Assembly: GCA_025766275.1 (NCBI GenBank)
Contig: JAFKAC010000247.1
Location: forward strand, 1 to 47,141
DNA: 47,141 nt
Direction: 5' to 3'
Origin: Lactarius indigo
Taxonomy: Eukaryota; Basidiomycota; Agaricomycetes; Russulales; Russulaceae
Shown here one piece after another: positions 24,118 to 35,731 of the stretch; position 1 is the first letter of the stretch, and each line of letters opens with the position of its first letter. The position numbers and the translations under genes are program-made. The notes beneath the pieces were generated by a model, which was given only the letters and a program-made list of their open reading frames with translations, was not told the origin of the DNA and made no database searches.

Positions 24118-26473
24118 CTATACCCGAGATACCATAATCGGGAGCTTAGGATGGAACGTCTCAACTGATCCCTTCACTGATGGAGTAGAAATGGAGCCAA
24201 ATCTCCAAACTATTTCGGCTTCAGGCGGTGCAAGTCGGAAAGCAGGAATAATCTGCGATAACACGACCTCTAGATGCAAAGTCATAGTCAGACAGGCAAG
24301 TCACACGTCAAGTTTCTCTTACTCATTTCTAGCTGTGAAAATTTGAAACCGCTGAATGTAGCCAGATCAGCCCAGCTCGTTTACATTTTTGTCATACGCA
24401 CATGCAGGCCCTCGCGCCACCGATAAATGTCATACTAACAAAGCAGTCAGCAAAGGTGAACTATTCAGTTTAAATGGATATATTTCGCACGTATTCGCAT
24501 ATACTCCTTGGATCTTTGCATCTGCTACACTTTGGGGAAGTGGCACCAGCCAACGTTCTGGTTTCCATTCGGCCGCGTCGGCACCCCAAATTGATGGGTC
24601 ACGGTTCAAATGGTAGATTTGGACAAACACGTTCGTATTTTTCGGTACGACGATTTCATGGACTTTGCTATCGTCGACATACTGAATAGGGGCAGAAAGT
24701 GGGAGAACAACGTCGCTTTGTGTGCTGCCAATTGGTGAGTATGAAGGAAGGGCCATAAGACGTGAATGGTGTAATGCGTACGTTCTTGTTACTCCAGGAA
24801 CAGGCGCGTAGCTTTGGGATCTTTGAGCATATGTCCAGAGAACGAAGAGGTCATCTCACAGGCGCAGAGTTTCACGACACACTGCCTCCAAGAAAGGTAA
24901 AGAAACAAGTTGGTCGTGCGTGAGCTCCTCCAAGTCATTGTCTTCACGGGCTTCTTTCAACTCTTCTCTGAGCCTATCTTGGACGTCAGGATGGAGGGCA
25001 AGTAGATGTAGAATTCGTGAAAGAGCAGAAGTTGTCGTATTTGTTGCCGCTATGAGAAAGATCCTGAAAAATGATCTAGTCATCAACACTGCCCAATCAA
25101 CACGCGCTGCAGTGGGGCGTACCCCATTTGGGAAACCAGTTCCTCGTCGCTCAGTCGATCACCCTCGGGTCCTGTCACACTAGCTCGCACTATAAATGGT
25201 CACTTCGGGTTTCCAATCTGAAAATGGTGTATTGTACGCACTGAGAAGGCTGAAGATATCCTTTCCATCTCCAACCTGCCTGACAGCTGCGTCATCACCT
25301 AATTCCAACAATCTCTTCTTCGTCTCGTGAATACCCCTCGACTTGGAGTCAAGGGTTTCCGAGATGTCCATAAGGTGGTGTAATTTCGGCCATGGCAACG
25401 CTCTCCCCAGGAACTTGAGAATTTTTGGATGGAATATCTTGTCAACGTAAGGAAACAAGTTCCGATGCACCGCAAGAGAGGACGAAGTTGGGCTAGAAAG
25501 CAAGTCAGCCCAAAGAAAGTCAATTCGAGCATTCATTTTCACTGACATCCACTCCTTCAGTGCTCTACAAAACTCGTCCTCTCTGCCTTCGAGAGCACCA
25601 AAGGAATATCCGAGTCCGGCTTGCCCAATAAGTTCGAGAGCGAGCTTTCCCATCCAATTGGCAACGTCGATCTCTTCTGGGCCATTTGACACAATCGACC
25701 AGAAATTCTCACAAAGCTGAGGAGGTTGAGATCACCGGCTGGGGAATACAAATACCGGAGAGTACCTGTTTTGTGACACTATGGAAAATTGGGGTCATAT
25801 ATCGCATGTGGTTGACGTTGAATGCGGGGTTTAGTAATTTTCGTTGCGTCCGGTGGTGAGCGCCTTGATGAGCGGCAAAGTTGGTGGGTGTCCACGTGGA
25901 ATTTAGAAAAAACGATTTTCCTACCCGATGTAGCAAAGAGTGACGGCCCAAGCGCCTGCATGTTTGCGCTTCTCGGGTTGGAGACGAACATCTGTTCTTA
26001 CTCGAAAGGTAAAACGTACCGGAGGATAGCCTCTGTTAGTTCAAAGATGGCTTGATCCTTGACAATAATGTGGTTGCATGCTTTCGGGTCGGACACGACG
26101 AGTTGGATGTCCTACTCCCAGTGATACGTTGAGTATGGCCTCGTAGCAGTTAAAAGTCTTTACCAGTAGGACGTACCCCCAAGAAACCATAGACGCGTGT
26201 TACTTTTCCGTACGTCCTGTATAGCTCGTCGTGGAACGAGTAAGCATAGGGGTTGAACATATGACGCCAATGTCCTTTCATTCTTTCAGCGTGCATCCCT
26301 TTTTCCTCTCTGGAGAGCTTACCCCAGAAAAGAGAAGGATTAGACGGCCCTGGAATTCTCTGGAGGCTCCGCTGCCTGACCCTGTGGTTAAAGACGGCAA
26401 GCGAGGCTGCCACAGCCAGGGCTACAAGGGTGTAGGCGCAAGCATAGGCGAAAAATTGGACAAGAGCAAACAT
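24118..26473 (-). CDS. cytochrome P450 monooxygenase
   Basis: About 585 residues, 12 exons, all junctions in frame. Start MFALVQFF at 26473 with an N-terminal membrane anchor (residues about 3-27) followed by the IPGPSNPS hinge; it should sit in the ER membrane facing the cytosol. C-helix region HHRTQRKLLNPAF, I-helix IAATNTTTSALS (about residue 365), K-helix ExxR as ETLR (about 424), PERW motif, and heme loop FIGGARACIGFKF with the Cys ligand at about residue 526. An intron splits the codon after that Cys (around 24320-24405). The I-helix lacks the usual acidic residue before Thr (AAMDT in many relatives, AATNT here). Ends IMVSRV. Looks like a fungal secondary-metabolism or detoxification P450; the CYP family number cannot be given. 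Needs a P450 reductase encoded elsewhere. Confidence 0.9.
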
Positions 26474-27799
26474 GTTAAGAGATGTGGGGATGAAAAAACA
26501 CAACCTCCACGAGGTCTATTATACTTGACTCGTGTCGTCCTGAACTATGACGGTACTTTGACAAGTCGACGATTCACTGCGACTCCGAGTAAAGAACCAT
26601 TTCCCGGTTCGTAGTAAAGTTGACATAGAATAGCCAGGAGGGCCCATCATTCGAGTATTGTTACTGTGTTACATGGCACCGCAGAAGGGGGGTTGACTAC
26701 TCCAGAACATTGCTTTATTCAGAGGTCCCGTGGAGCGAGCCTCGGAGAACCATGATGTCGCACGGCCTCGGAGGCTGCACGATCTGCACGTCGTACCTAG
26801 AAAACTCCCAGAAAACTCCCAGAAAAGGCATTGCGGTGTTCGGACGCCCCGAGCCAGTTAGTCCGACTGGAATCAGCGGCGCGGGGCCAAAACAATCTCA
26901 CCAAAATAAGTAGAATACGATTCCCGAGTCTCGCCAGTGGGACTAGCAACACATCCACTTAGTTCTGGAACTGCTGTCGCCATACACTCGTTCCCTTCGT
27001 GTGATTGTTTCAGCTGGGACAAGCCCAAAGTCAAAGACACCCTAATTGGACTCCACAACAGCGTTAGTTTCGATATATCCGTCCATTGTCCTCACTGTCT
27101 TGTTTGCTCCGACTTCGTCATTGTCTCGCTCGTCCCGATTCTGACCCCCAGATCGTCTCGAAGTCAATGCTTTGATTTCTGTCATCGAAGCACGAAAGTC
27201 TGACATCGAACTTCTCCAGACGACGGGGCCAAAGTTAAAGACACCGGTCGTCATGCTGTCCCAGTGCTCTTGATTGGCGCCGCCATCTAGATAGGACGTC
27301 CACGCAAAGGATGCGATACGCGCATTGGGGGTCTTCGAGGCAGCCGTAACGCTCGAGCTCTACGTCATGACCTCTGTGGCGGCCCTTCATTTGGTGGTTA
27401 GTCACACAACCACACTGGCCTCAGGTCTAGAAACTCACCGCATAAACGTAATCCCACTGCTGGTTGGGGGGGAAATTTTTCTGTAGGACTCCTCGGTTCC
27501 AGAGACTAGCCCACCGAGAATCGGACTTCTTGAGAGACTCACAGCGAGGTCAAGCACCATTGCCATCAATGGGCTTCTATGAAAAATGTAAAAAGATGTT
27601 CAAATGAGAAGCTGTATATGTTCAAAAGAGGAAGAAAATGGTCCAGTAGACGGACGTTTGTAAAAGTGCTAGATATGGTTATGTACCCAAAGGCAGCACT
27701 ATAATGCAAACAAAAAAAAAAAAGTGCGAAAGGAGAAAGACCACTCACCAAGCTTCTGTCACTACATGGCGTCATACTGTACTCAGGGTGTTTCTCTCA
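26474..27799. other. P450 upstream region and unassigned gene debris
   Basis: The first few hundred bases should contain the P450 promoter. At 26.9-27.56 kb the minus strand gives coding-looking pieces in several frames (for example GGANQEHWDSMTTGVFNF near 27230-27290 and PPNQQWDYVYA near 27450) with possible GT/AG borders, but no family is recognised and no complete frame could be assembled. A short direct repeat of AGAAAACTCCC (two and a half units) lies at 26799-26826. Confidence 0.35.
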
Positions 27800-28401
27800 C
27801 TATGACAATAACTTGCCGATCGCTTCCTGATAGAAGTCCGTGCGCGCAATAGCTTCGCACCGGTATGTGGGTGAATGAGCACTCGCGAAGCGGCTTTGGG
27901 TACACCTCGACGCTCCAGAGGAATGGTGCAAAATCGAAGTCCTCCTCAAACTCGAGTTCGTCGCTAAATATCTCGCGGATCGCTGTATCGATTTCGTACT
28001 TGTAGATTGCAGGTTGGTCATACCAAGGTTGGAGAAGCGCTTCTCGAGGAAGTACGTCGTGCCGAGGCCCGCCTCATGTAAGAAGTATCGGATCGTCTGC
28101 GTTCGCTAGATTCGTTGATGGGGAGTCCGGGCTTCGCCACATATAGTCCAATGTGTATGAAGTGTGTCGCCTCTGTCACGGTCTCGGGATGCCCTCGCAG
28201 TACATATTGTTGGCCGGGCCATTCCAAACGGGTGATGCCAAGTTGGCACCCGGCAAAACCCGGAAAGGGGAAACTCAATAATTTGCAAAATATGCACTTT
28301 TCTTGAACCCCGCTCTCGAGGTCCCTGTGTGTTTTTGGAACTTTGAAAGTGTTGTAGTGTGGTGACTTTGGGACCCGCGCGACGGTATCAGAGTCAAACA
28401 T
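27800..28401 (-). pseudogene. unidentified gene fragment
   Basis: The minus strand opens with MFDSDTVARVPKSPHYNTF at 28401 and stays open for 127 codons. A different frame from about 28090 to 27850 has strong coding character, with acidic residues clustered in EIFSDELEFEEDFDF and a long open run. Joining the two needs either an intron I could not place or a frameshift, and the far end switches frame again. I do not recognise the family. It may be a damaged gene or a small intron-containing one. Confidence 0.3.
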
Positions 28402-28605
28402 GGGATCCGAGCAAAAGGAGTGAAAAGCAAAGCTATTATCTACGTAATTAGTACGTAACTATTGACTAGTCGCGTTATACGGAAAACTATTGCAACTTCG
28501 CACGAAAAAGATAACTAGGATGGGAATATTGTATTTGTTGGAAACGTGTCCGTAGACATTGTGGAATTCCCATAAAGAAGTCTACCACGAATTCGAAACA
28601 ACCCG

Positions 28606-31392
28606 CTAATAACCCGGAGCACGGCAATTTCCAATGAGTGAAGGAGGTGGGCTCGGTTGTGTCATGAGCTGTTAAGGAAGGTGTGAGACAGGGCCGAGAG
28701 TGTAACGGGACCGCGCTTACGGCTACAGTTTGGATGGTAGTATAGACAGCCGCGATGGCACCAAACACACCCAGGGCAATGTCCGCGGCCTTCTGTTTCC
28801 ACGTGCGCGCACAAGCCTTATAGTGCAGCATAGCCGGATACACATAGCACAGCGGTACACTGAAAACGACGCCACAGGTCAGTCGTGGGGGGCCTTACAA
28901 TACGATTAGCATTGCAAATGCTTACCAGGCAAAGCTCCCGACGAACGCGACGAACTTGTCAAGGTCCTTCGCGCCAACCCAACTGAGAGCCGTGCAGCCC
29001 ATGACGATCAAAAATCTGAACATATTCTTTCGCCACTTGACGGTCCAGTCCATCTTCCCGCTTCTGGTGAAGAGCCCGTTCTCCATAATCCGCACGGCGG
29101 GGAAGAGCTGCAGCGGCACCGAAAGCAGAATTGCAAGCGAGTAAAAGAACTGCACGGCCTGCGTGAGGCGAGACGAAGTGTCGAGATTAACGATGACGAC
29201 AGTGTTGATGTCTGATCCGAATGTGAGATAGGAGAGCGCACCGGCGCCGCCAAAAAGGACTTGACAAATGGGTTATGAACAATCTTGGACGGGTTTCGGA
29301 CAAACTTACCAAGGACGAAGATCATGACGCCAGAGAGCACCATAGGGAATTTGTGCGGCTCGCGCATGGAATCGGTGATGGGAACGACCTATAGAGGACT
29401 TCAGACGTCATCCGGAGAAGATATGGCGTTCGTCCTTACCAAACCTATGCCTTCGAAGGAGAATACTGCAGTTCTGTCGGGAAAATGCATGGGAATACCA
29501 CACCAGACAGCTCACGGAAAAGGTGCGTACCCAATCAACAGTGGGAAATCCTTCGGATTGAACAACTCGACTTTGGCAATGCCACGCTGCGCGATGATCC
29601 CGAACTCGCTCCCAAAAATGTAAATGAGACCGCCGAGGATAAATACATCCGCGACAAGTGCCGCTGTGCTAAGCTTAGCCAAATTTCGGATGAGCGCCAG
29701 CGGTAGGAAGATGATGAGTTGCATGAGGATGAGATATTGGACCGGGATGTAAGTTACGCAGCGAGTCGCAGCAAAGATAAATCCTTGCAGGTTTTCTGCG
29801 ACAAAAATCGTGTAGGCGGCGACAAATCCGATCTGTGAGACTGCGATAGACGTAAGGATAGCGTATCGCATCCATGGACCATAGAGTGTCCCGCCAAGAT
29901 CTGAAATCGGTCAGTGATGCAATATGATAGGCACCATGGGAATTGGGATACCTCCGAAACTTCCTGATACGACGAACTTGGTCTTTACGAGAAGTAAAAA
30001 CGAGTACAAGGAGATGAGAGCGATAGCGGAGAGTGTCAGAGAAGAAAACAAGAGACCTCCGTTGAAGAAGCTGAGGGAGATAAGCGCTCAAAGAAGGAAG
30101 GTACTTCTGTAGAGGAACTCACGCCTTGCCAAGAAACAGAACCCCAGTCCCAACGAACGATTTCAAAAGCTAAAAAAATTCCGAATGCTTGAATGTGTGT
30201 CATGGACAAGCAAGCACGACATACCATTAGTACGGCCTGGCCAACTGTAGCGTCTCCATGGCTTACGCTCGTTTTGCGCCGCCTTGAGCGCGAATGATGG
30301 TGTGACGATGAGCGTGGAATTAGTGGGGATGTCTCAGTGGCGGCAGACTTTGATGGTGGCGCGTCTGTTAGGATTCGCACAAGAGACCCGTGGGCCCCAT
30401 CGGGCCCAGCTGACAGGACGGATACCCCCCGCGACCCTGAAGGCTGTCCGTACGGCTCTTCGTCTTCATCCTCCTCGCCTTCATCGTCTTCTTCTATTTC
30501 CTCGAGATCCTCTCCTGCCTAATCGGGGTTGATCAGATAACGGAAATGGAGCAACCGAGTTAGCTGCTCACGAAGTGGCCAAAGAGATAAAGAAAATCGA
30601 TAAAATTGTTGAGAATACGGGGTTGCTCTTCGGTGTCGACCCCGGTCGACTGAAGTAGCACATAGTTCCTACGGAATCCACCAGGTTCGTGGATATGTTC
30701 AAACGCCGGATCCGGGGCCGTCACAGTTGAACCTGAAAATGATACGGCGCGTGGACGCGCTTGTCGTCTCTGGTCCTGCTGCCACTTGTATATATTGTGT
30801 CTAGAGGACAGCAGAGTTCAGTGGGGATAGAATTCTACGGTATTCACACGCGGACATACGTGATATCCGCTCCAGGGGTGTGATATGGCACTGGGAAAGC
30901 CTCAGTATCTTCCTGGCGCGGGCGAGCGAATTGCGACGTTGAAGACCGACGCGAGGGTGCTCCAGAGTTGTTCCCTTGTCGTTCCTCGCGCGAAACGAGA
31001 TGCTTGCGAAGGACTTTGACCTTGTCATCTTCCTGAAGGCTTTCGACATCGGCCGTGGGGTCTGGAGTCGAAACACCGTCGAGTCCGAGGCCGATGACAG
31101 CAGGACGCCGCGCGCTAATGCCGCTCACGGATGGCACACGACTGGGACTATCGCCGGAAAACACGAGAGGTTCGGTGGAGGGGGTGGGGCGAGGTGTGCT
31201 AGTCCCTGTGCGAGGTGGGATGTTCGGTAGCTGAGGCGTGCCGATGTACTGGGCACGAAGGCTGCGAATATCGGCGGGGGTACCCGGGGTGCCAAAGTGG
31301 CTGCGCGAGCCCCTACGACTGCCAGGTGTACCGATGAGAGCTGGCGAAAAGCGAGGGCTAACGATGTTGACGGGTTTGCTTGGGCTGGACAT
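28606..31392 (-). CDS. vacuolar amino-acid transporter, AVT3-like (Aa_trans/SLC36 type)
   Basis: Long N-terminal cytosolic region (start MSSPSKPVNIVSPRFS at 31392, rich in Ser/Pro/Thr, with GTPGTPADIRSLRAQY and a dibasic, Ser-rich stretch) followed by an amino-acid/auxin-permease-like membrane domain beginning at LLKSFVGTGVLFLGKAFFNG. Further transmembrane segments: SLYSFLLLV, GFVAAYTIFVAENLQG, LILMQLIIFLPLALIRNL, TAALVADVFILGGLIYIFG, FSFEGIGLVVPITDSM, AVQFFYSLAILLSVPLQLFP, FLIVMGCTALSWVG, IALGVFGAIAAVYTTI. This is the architecture of yeast Avt3/Avt4, which move neutral amino acids out of the vacuole by proton symport. The last intron (donor after QTVA) gives a short C-terminus ending APGY at 28606. 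Divergent from the FRA10AC1-like gene with only 158 bp between the start codons. Confidence 0.88.
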
Positions 31393-31550
31393 GGCAGGTT
31401 GAGATTGAGTAGGATCCGAGGTGAACGTGTCTTGTCCTTTGTCACCGGCGTCAGTCTCGGATTGCTGAAACTGGGTTGTTGCCCTGCGCTGGTGACGACA
31501 TATACGTTCGAGACCCACACCCAATTCGACGCATTCTACTTGCCAAATCC
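31393..31550. promoter_or_regulatory. 158-bp shared divergent promoter
   Basis: The whole space between the start codons of the AVT3-like gene (minus) and the FRA10AC1-like gene (plus). Both must take their core promoters and 5' UTRs from these 158 bases or from inside the neighbouring gene. No TATA box is obvious. Confidence 0.5.
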
Positions 31551-32270
31551 ATGTCATCGACCTCAAAGACTTCGACCTCTTTTGCTACAGAATTCGATAT
31601 TCTCAAAGCCTCGCACAAGTTCTTGCGTGAGAATGAAGACCCCACCGAAGCGCATAACCCGTCTTGGAACGACCAGCTCGCGCAGAAGTACTACGACAAT
31701 CTGTTTCGCGAGTTTGCTGTCTGCGACCTGAAGCACTACAAGTCCGGGAATGTATGCCTGTCTCCGTTGTCTCACTTTGCTAGCACTAACGCGTCCTAGT
31801 TCGCTCTTCGCTGGCGCACTGAGTCGGAAGTACTGTCTGGGGCAGGAGAGAATAGCTGCGGGAATACACGCTGCAAACATCACAACACCCAGGATACAGC
31901 TACGCAGCTAACTACCCTGGAATTGCCTTTCGCTTATGAGGAGCACGGAGAACGCAAATGCGCTCTCGTCAAGGTTGTCTTGTGCCCACGATGCCTGAAG
32001 AAACTCATGTGGAAACGCAAAATGGACAAGGAGGGCCAAGCCCTCACGTCAACGGAGGAACCAGTCGAGGGTGGTAACGAAGAGGGCGTGGGAGACGCAG
32101 CGGACGAAACAGAACGTCCCCGCCGCTCAAGGGAGAGGAAGCGCAGCAAGGCAAACGGCATAAAAGATGCCAGCTTACTCACCCGTCATCGCAGTTCACG
32201 ATCTCGCTCGCCAAAGCATGAAAAAGACAACCACAGCTCACGGCGTAGACCATCAAGATCGCCAGCATGA
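31551..32270 (+). CDS. FRA10AC1-like protein (nuclear, spliceosome-associated family)
   Basis: Two exons, about 223 residues. Exon 1 has the family core EFDILKASHKFLRENED and AQKYYDNLFREFAVCDL; after the 47-nt intron (31753-31799) comes FALRWRTESEVLSGAGENS, two CxxC-like pairs (CGNTRC ... CPRC) that probably bind zinc, and YEEHGERKCALVKVVLCP. The tail is rich in Arg/Ser and Lys, ending RRRPSRSPA, typical of proteins that work near splicing complexes. Human FRA10AC1 is nuclear and has been linked to the spliceosome. Ends 66 bp from the proposed end of NPR3, with which it is convergent. Confidence 0.88.
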
Positions 32271-32335
32271 TAGATTATGTCAGTTCTGTCATACCTTCTC
32301 CCTTCGCTCGTCGAATGACCCGGAGATCCTACACA

Positions 32336-34910
32336 CTAGATCGTGCTCTTATTGTGATGGGAGTAAGAATGTTTGTAACTGTAGTCCCGAATCAGCCATC
32401 TCAAGCGATTGCCACGGTGGCTGGTACCCACATATTCGTCATAAACGTGTAATACTTCTCGCAATTGCCTCCTAGATATTTCGGCCTTGAACAAGATCTC
32501 GTCGTCCGTGCACTGGCCGTCAAAGTATTGGTTGATCCTACACGCGAGTTTGTCAGCCCGAAACCGTCGATATGACGGTAGCGAGTCACATACTGGTCAA
32601 ATCGCTTCGCGACAAGTTCGTCTTTTCCTTCTGACATGGCTTGCAACCACCGGCGCTGTACAGACGTTGCACGGCCAGGATCCGCCAGGATCGATGTGTC
32701 CGTGTCCTCGCAATGCTCCTCCATTTCGTCGTCGTCGTCCATGCGACGCTCGGCTTCTGCTTCCTCAGGTATGGCCTCTGCTTCCTCCTCTATCTCCTCG
32801 TCGAGTTGGATGCCCTCCTCTAGTATAGGCGGTTCCATGACCTCGCCAATGTTAGCGCCGTTATGTTGCGAGCCTGGACCGCGACGTGTGAACCACGTTG
32901 GTGCATCAAACAGCCCAAAGTCCCCGTCACTCCCCCCGCTGTCTGCGCGTGCCTTGTGCCCACGATCCCGGAACGCATCCTCCTCCTCCGTCTGCCACCC
33001 GTTTTCCCTTCGTTCCTCCCACCGACGTCGTACCCTAGCCTTCAGCACTGCAGGTACGACGATGCGCACACGCAGGTGTAGGGTGACGAGTAGGTCCCGC
33101 TGCAACATCCACCGGATGACGTCGTAGAACATTGGAATCCGGTCTTTTGACTTGACCACTGTCCCATAAAAGTGATTCGACGACGCTCCGGAAATCGTAG
33201 CCAGGAGCTGCGGTAGTGAAGGGATAGAAGGGTCGGAGAAAGCTGTTCGAAACTCTCTCGCAAGGCCTTTGAGGCTGAACAGGTTCTAAGGAGACATATT
33301 ACGAACAAACGGGGTCGGGACGCACGGTGCTTCCATCCTGTAGGGTAATGCAAAGACTGTTTTGAGACCTCGATGGACCATATCAACAACTTTTCCGCGG
33401 CGGTGATGCACCAGCCATCGCACTATTGGGTACACTTGCGTCTCTAGATCCCAATCCAAAAGGCTCGCCACGTCCATGAGCCTAAGCCCCAAAAGTTATT
33501 TCAGTTTATCGTATTACGAGAGGTGGCAGAAAAGGTCGACATACGACAAAGTGATATCGACAGTCTCGAGGAACTTGATCAATTGTTCTGCAAGCAACTT
33601 GTCCTCTTCTCGTACATTCGTCCCGCGAATAGCCGCGTACACGTCTGTCCACTCGTGACCAGGGCTGTCGGGACCACTCAGCAACAGCAAGCTCTTCCAC
33701 GGTTCGAGGGCTGGCAAACGCCATGCGATGCTAAACTCAGGGCCCCATGTGTTGACGCCATCACTCGCCTCGTCCTCGTCACGCTCTGCGAATTCGTCAT
33801 CGTCTGTACTGTGAAGAAGCGCGTCCAGATATGGCGGGAGCTGAAGCTCTAAGGGAAGGTTATGGATCGTAAGATGAGCGAGCGAGCGCGACTTTATGGA
33901 TTCATAAAGAGTCTTCATGGCCGGTGCGACGGAGGAGACTAACAGCGCCTCATTCATGTATTCTTCGTATGACCTAGCTGAGGGTGGGTGAGCCACGGGG
34001 CTAGGAACGACACTCTAAAGCACGCACCCTTTGACGCAAACTCGTCTTTGAGCGCACATAGGACGTCACAGTCCTTCTCAACAAAGTTCGACAAGACCTG
34101 TTCCTGGAACAACACTGCCGTAAGCGTGAATGCGACCTGCTGGTAGATGACGTCGAAGTATCTGCCGATGTTTCCCGAGGCCGAGGACGACGGGTCGGGC
34201 ACTTCGTGCACGAACGCGACATGGAACGTCTGCAACCACGACGATGGCGGCGGCGGCGAGCTACTCTCCTGCGCCGAGTCGAACTCGGTGGACGAGGAGA
34301 CGTCATCGCCTGACACGCGGCGCTTGCGCGCGCCGCGGCCGCGCACGTCCTTCTCCTGCTTGAAACGCCAGATGCCGTCCGCGTCGCCGCACACGGGATG
34401 GCCCACGAAGAAGAGATCGTCTACAGCGAGCGCGAACTTCTGGTGGCACAGGGCGCGCTTGGGGAGGAGCAGCCCGGCAAGGAACTCGGCGGCGTATCCA
34501 AAGAGCGCGCCGTACTCGTCGTGGAGGGGCGCGTCGGCGGGTGCATCGTCGAGGTCGTACAACGCGCCGTCGTACAGTGCGCCGCTGTCCTTGGTGGGGG
34601 ATGCGCGCCCCGAGGGCGTGGAGTGCGATGTCGAGCGCGAGAAGGAGTGGGAGCGATCTCGCGCGGCGTGGGGGCGTTGCCAGATGTACTCCCACTCGTC
34701 GTGCGCATGGCGCGGTGGGTCGAGTGCGCATGCCTCCTGGAAGGTAGCTGACCGCCACGGGTCGTCATACTGGTCGGGGTCGTAGCTGGCGCTCGGGCGA
34801 GGTCGGGCAAGGCGCGGAGAAGATTGGGGTGAGGGTGGCCAACGACATATTAGGCTGCTTCCGTTGGCGGAAGAGGTGACCAGGACAATAGCAAGAAGCG
34901 TCTCTGCCAT
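32336..34910 (-). CDS. NPR3: NPR3, nitrogen permease regulator 3-like (GATOR1/SEACIT subunit)
   Basis: About 830 residues in at least 5 exons. Start MAETLLAIVLVTSSANGSSL at 34910 is the usual NPR3 N-terminus. Longin-like N-terminal region with LFGYAAEFLAGLLLPKRALC and FALAVDDLFFVGHPV; acidic/Ser insert; FHVAFVHEVPDP and QVAFTLTAVLFQEQV; then LMDVASLLDWDLETQVYPIV, GASSNHFYGTVVKSKDRIP and FYDVIRWMLQRDLLVTLHL, followed by an acidic linker and the C-terminal helix-turn-helix part (FDGQCTDDEILFKAEISRR, recovered after an intron that starts at about 32590). The complex is a GTPase-activating brake on the Rag/Gtr GTPases that lowers TORC1 activity when amino acids are short. The very last exon is uncertain: reading through DEY gives a stop at 32336-32338, but another small intron is possible. 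Confidence 0.87.
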
Positions 34911-35731
34911 CAGTGGAGAACAAGAGAACGGACCAAGTGACAACTTTGGTCATCGCACTATCGTAACGATCACCCCACCTTCCATGATCAACCACCTGAG
35001 AGTGTCTTTTTTGATGCTGCGGGAATTATGGCATTTCCAAAATTCGGGCTCGGTTGTCGGATTGTACGACTCCGAGTCGTATCTCATGTTTGTCACTGAC
35101 TGGGTTCTGTAGGTCTCTGTTGACAACTCGACGATGACACGAAACGTCCACGCAAACTAAATTTTTTGATGTGTCTACGTCCGATTAGCCTTAGTCCGAG
35201 CTAGGTTCAAGCTCAGTTCCAGGGGTTTACGCCGTCAAAGTCTTGCGGTAGCACCAGGCCGCGTGCAGTGTAAATCTGACAGATGCGCAACCGGCCTGTT
35301 CCATCAGAAGATTGGGTGACCAAACGCTCACTCGTGTGCACAGGCAGTCCGCAGCATTCATATCTCTCGGAGAGCGCAACTTACGTGTGGGTGTCATGGT
35401 AAAGTTAATAATCTAATCAGATTACGTCCACTCAATCTTATCAGATATGTATTGCACTTGGATTGTCCAATCGGAAAGCGCCTTTGCATCGATTGTTCGC
35501 TTGGGATTTGATGGACCTATACTCTTCCAGGGACCTCAATCCCTATGTGTACCACCATTTTGTCAGATAGCCCCTCCTTTTTCTCTATGCACTTCCCACA
35601 TCCCAGGATTTTCGCTTCGGACTGGACCTGACCCCTGTGCTACGCGTACATCTCTCTCTTAACCTCGACTGGTTTTGGCTGAGCTTCGTCACCACCCCCC
35701 GACTCTTTTCACACCCTTTGAAGTCTCAAGG
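34911..35731. promoter_or_regulatory. divergent intergenic region between NPR3 and the NIS synthetase
   Basis: About 820 bp serving both upstream regions. Contains AT-rich segments (35395-35450) and pyrimidine-rich stretches just before the NIS start (35570-35690), typical of fungal promoters. No GATA-type cluster strong enough to call iron regulation was established; single GATA-like words (for example AGATAG near 35565) could be chance. Confidence 0.45.

Noticed and set aside
25981..26010. Apparent frameshift between P450 exons 2 and 3
   Set aside because: Using the acceptor just before CGCAAACATG joins ILR to ANMQALGPSLF in frame, so no frameshift is needed.
26799..26826. AGAAAACTCCC direct repeat as a regulatory array
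   Set aside because: Only two and a half units; too short to support a function.
34147..34785. Long plus-strand open frame (212 codons) opposite NPR3
   Set aside because: It lies wholly inside the first NPR3 exon on the other strand; it reflects GC-rich codon bias and has no motif of its own.
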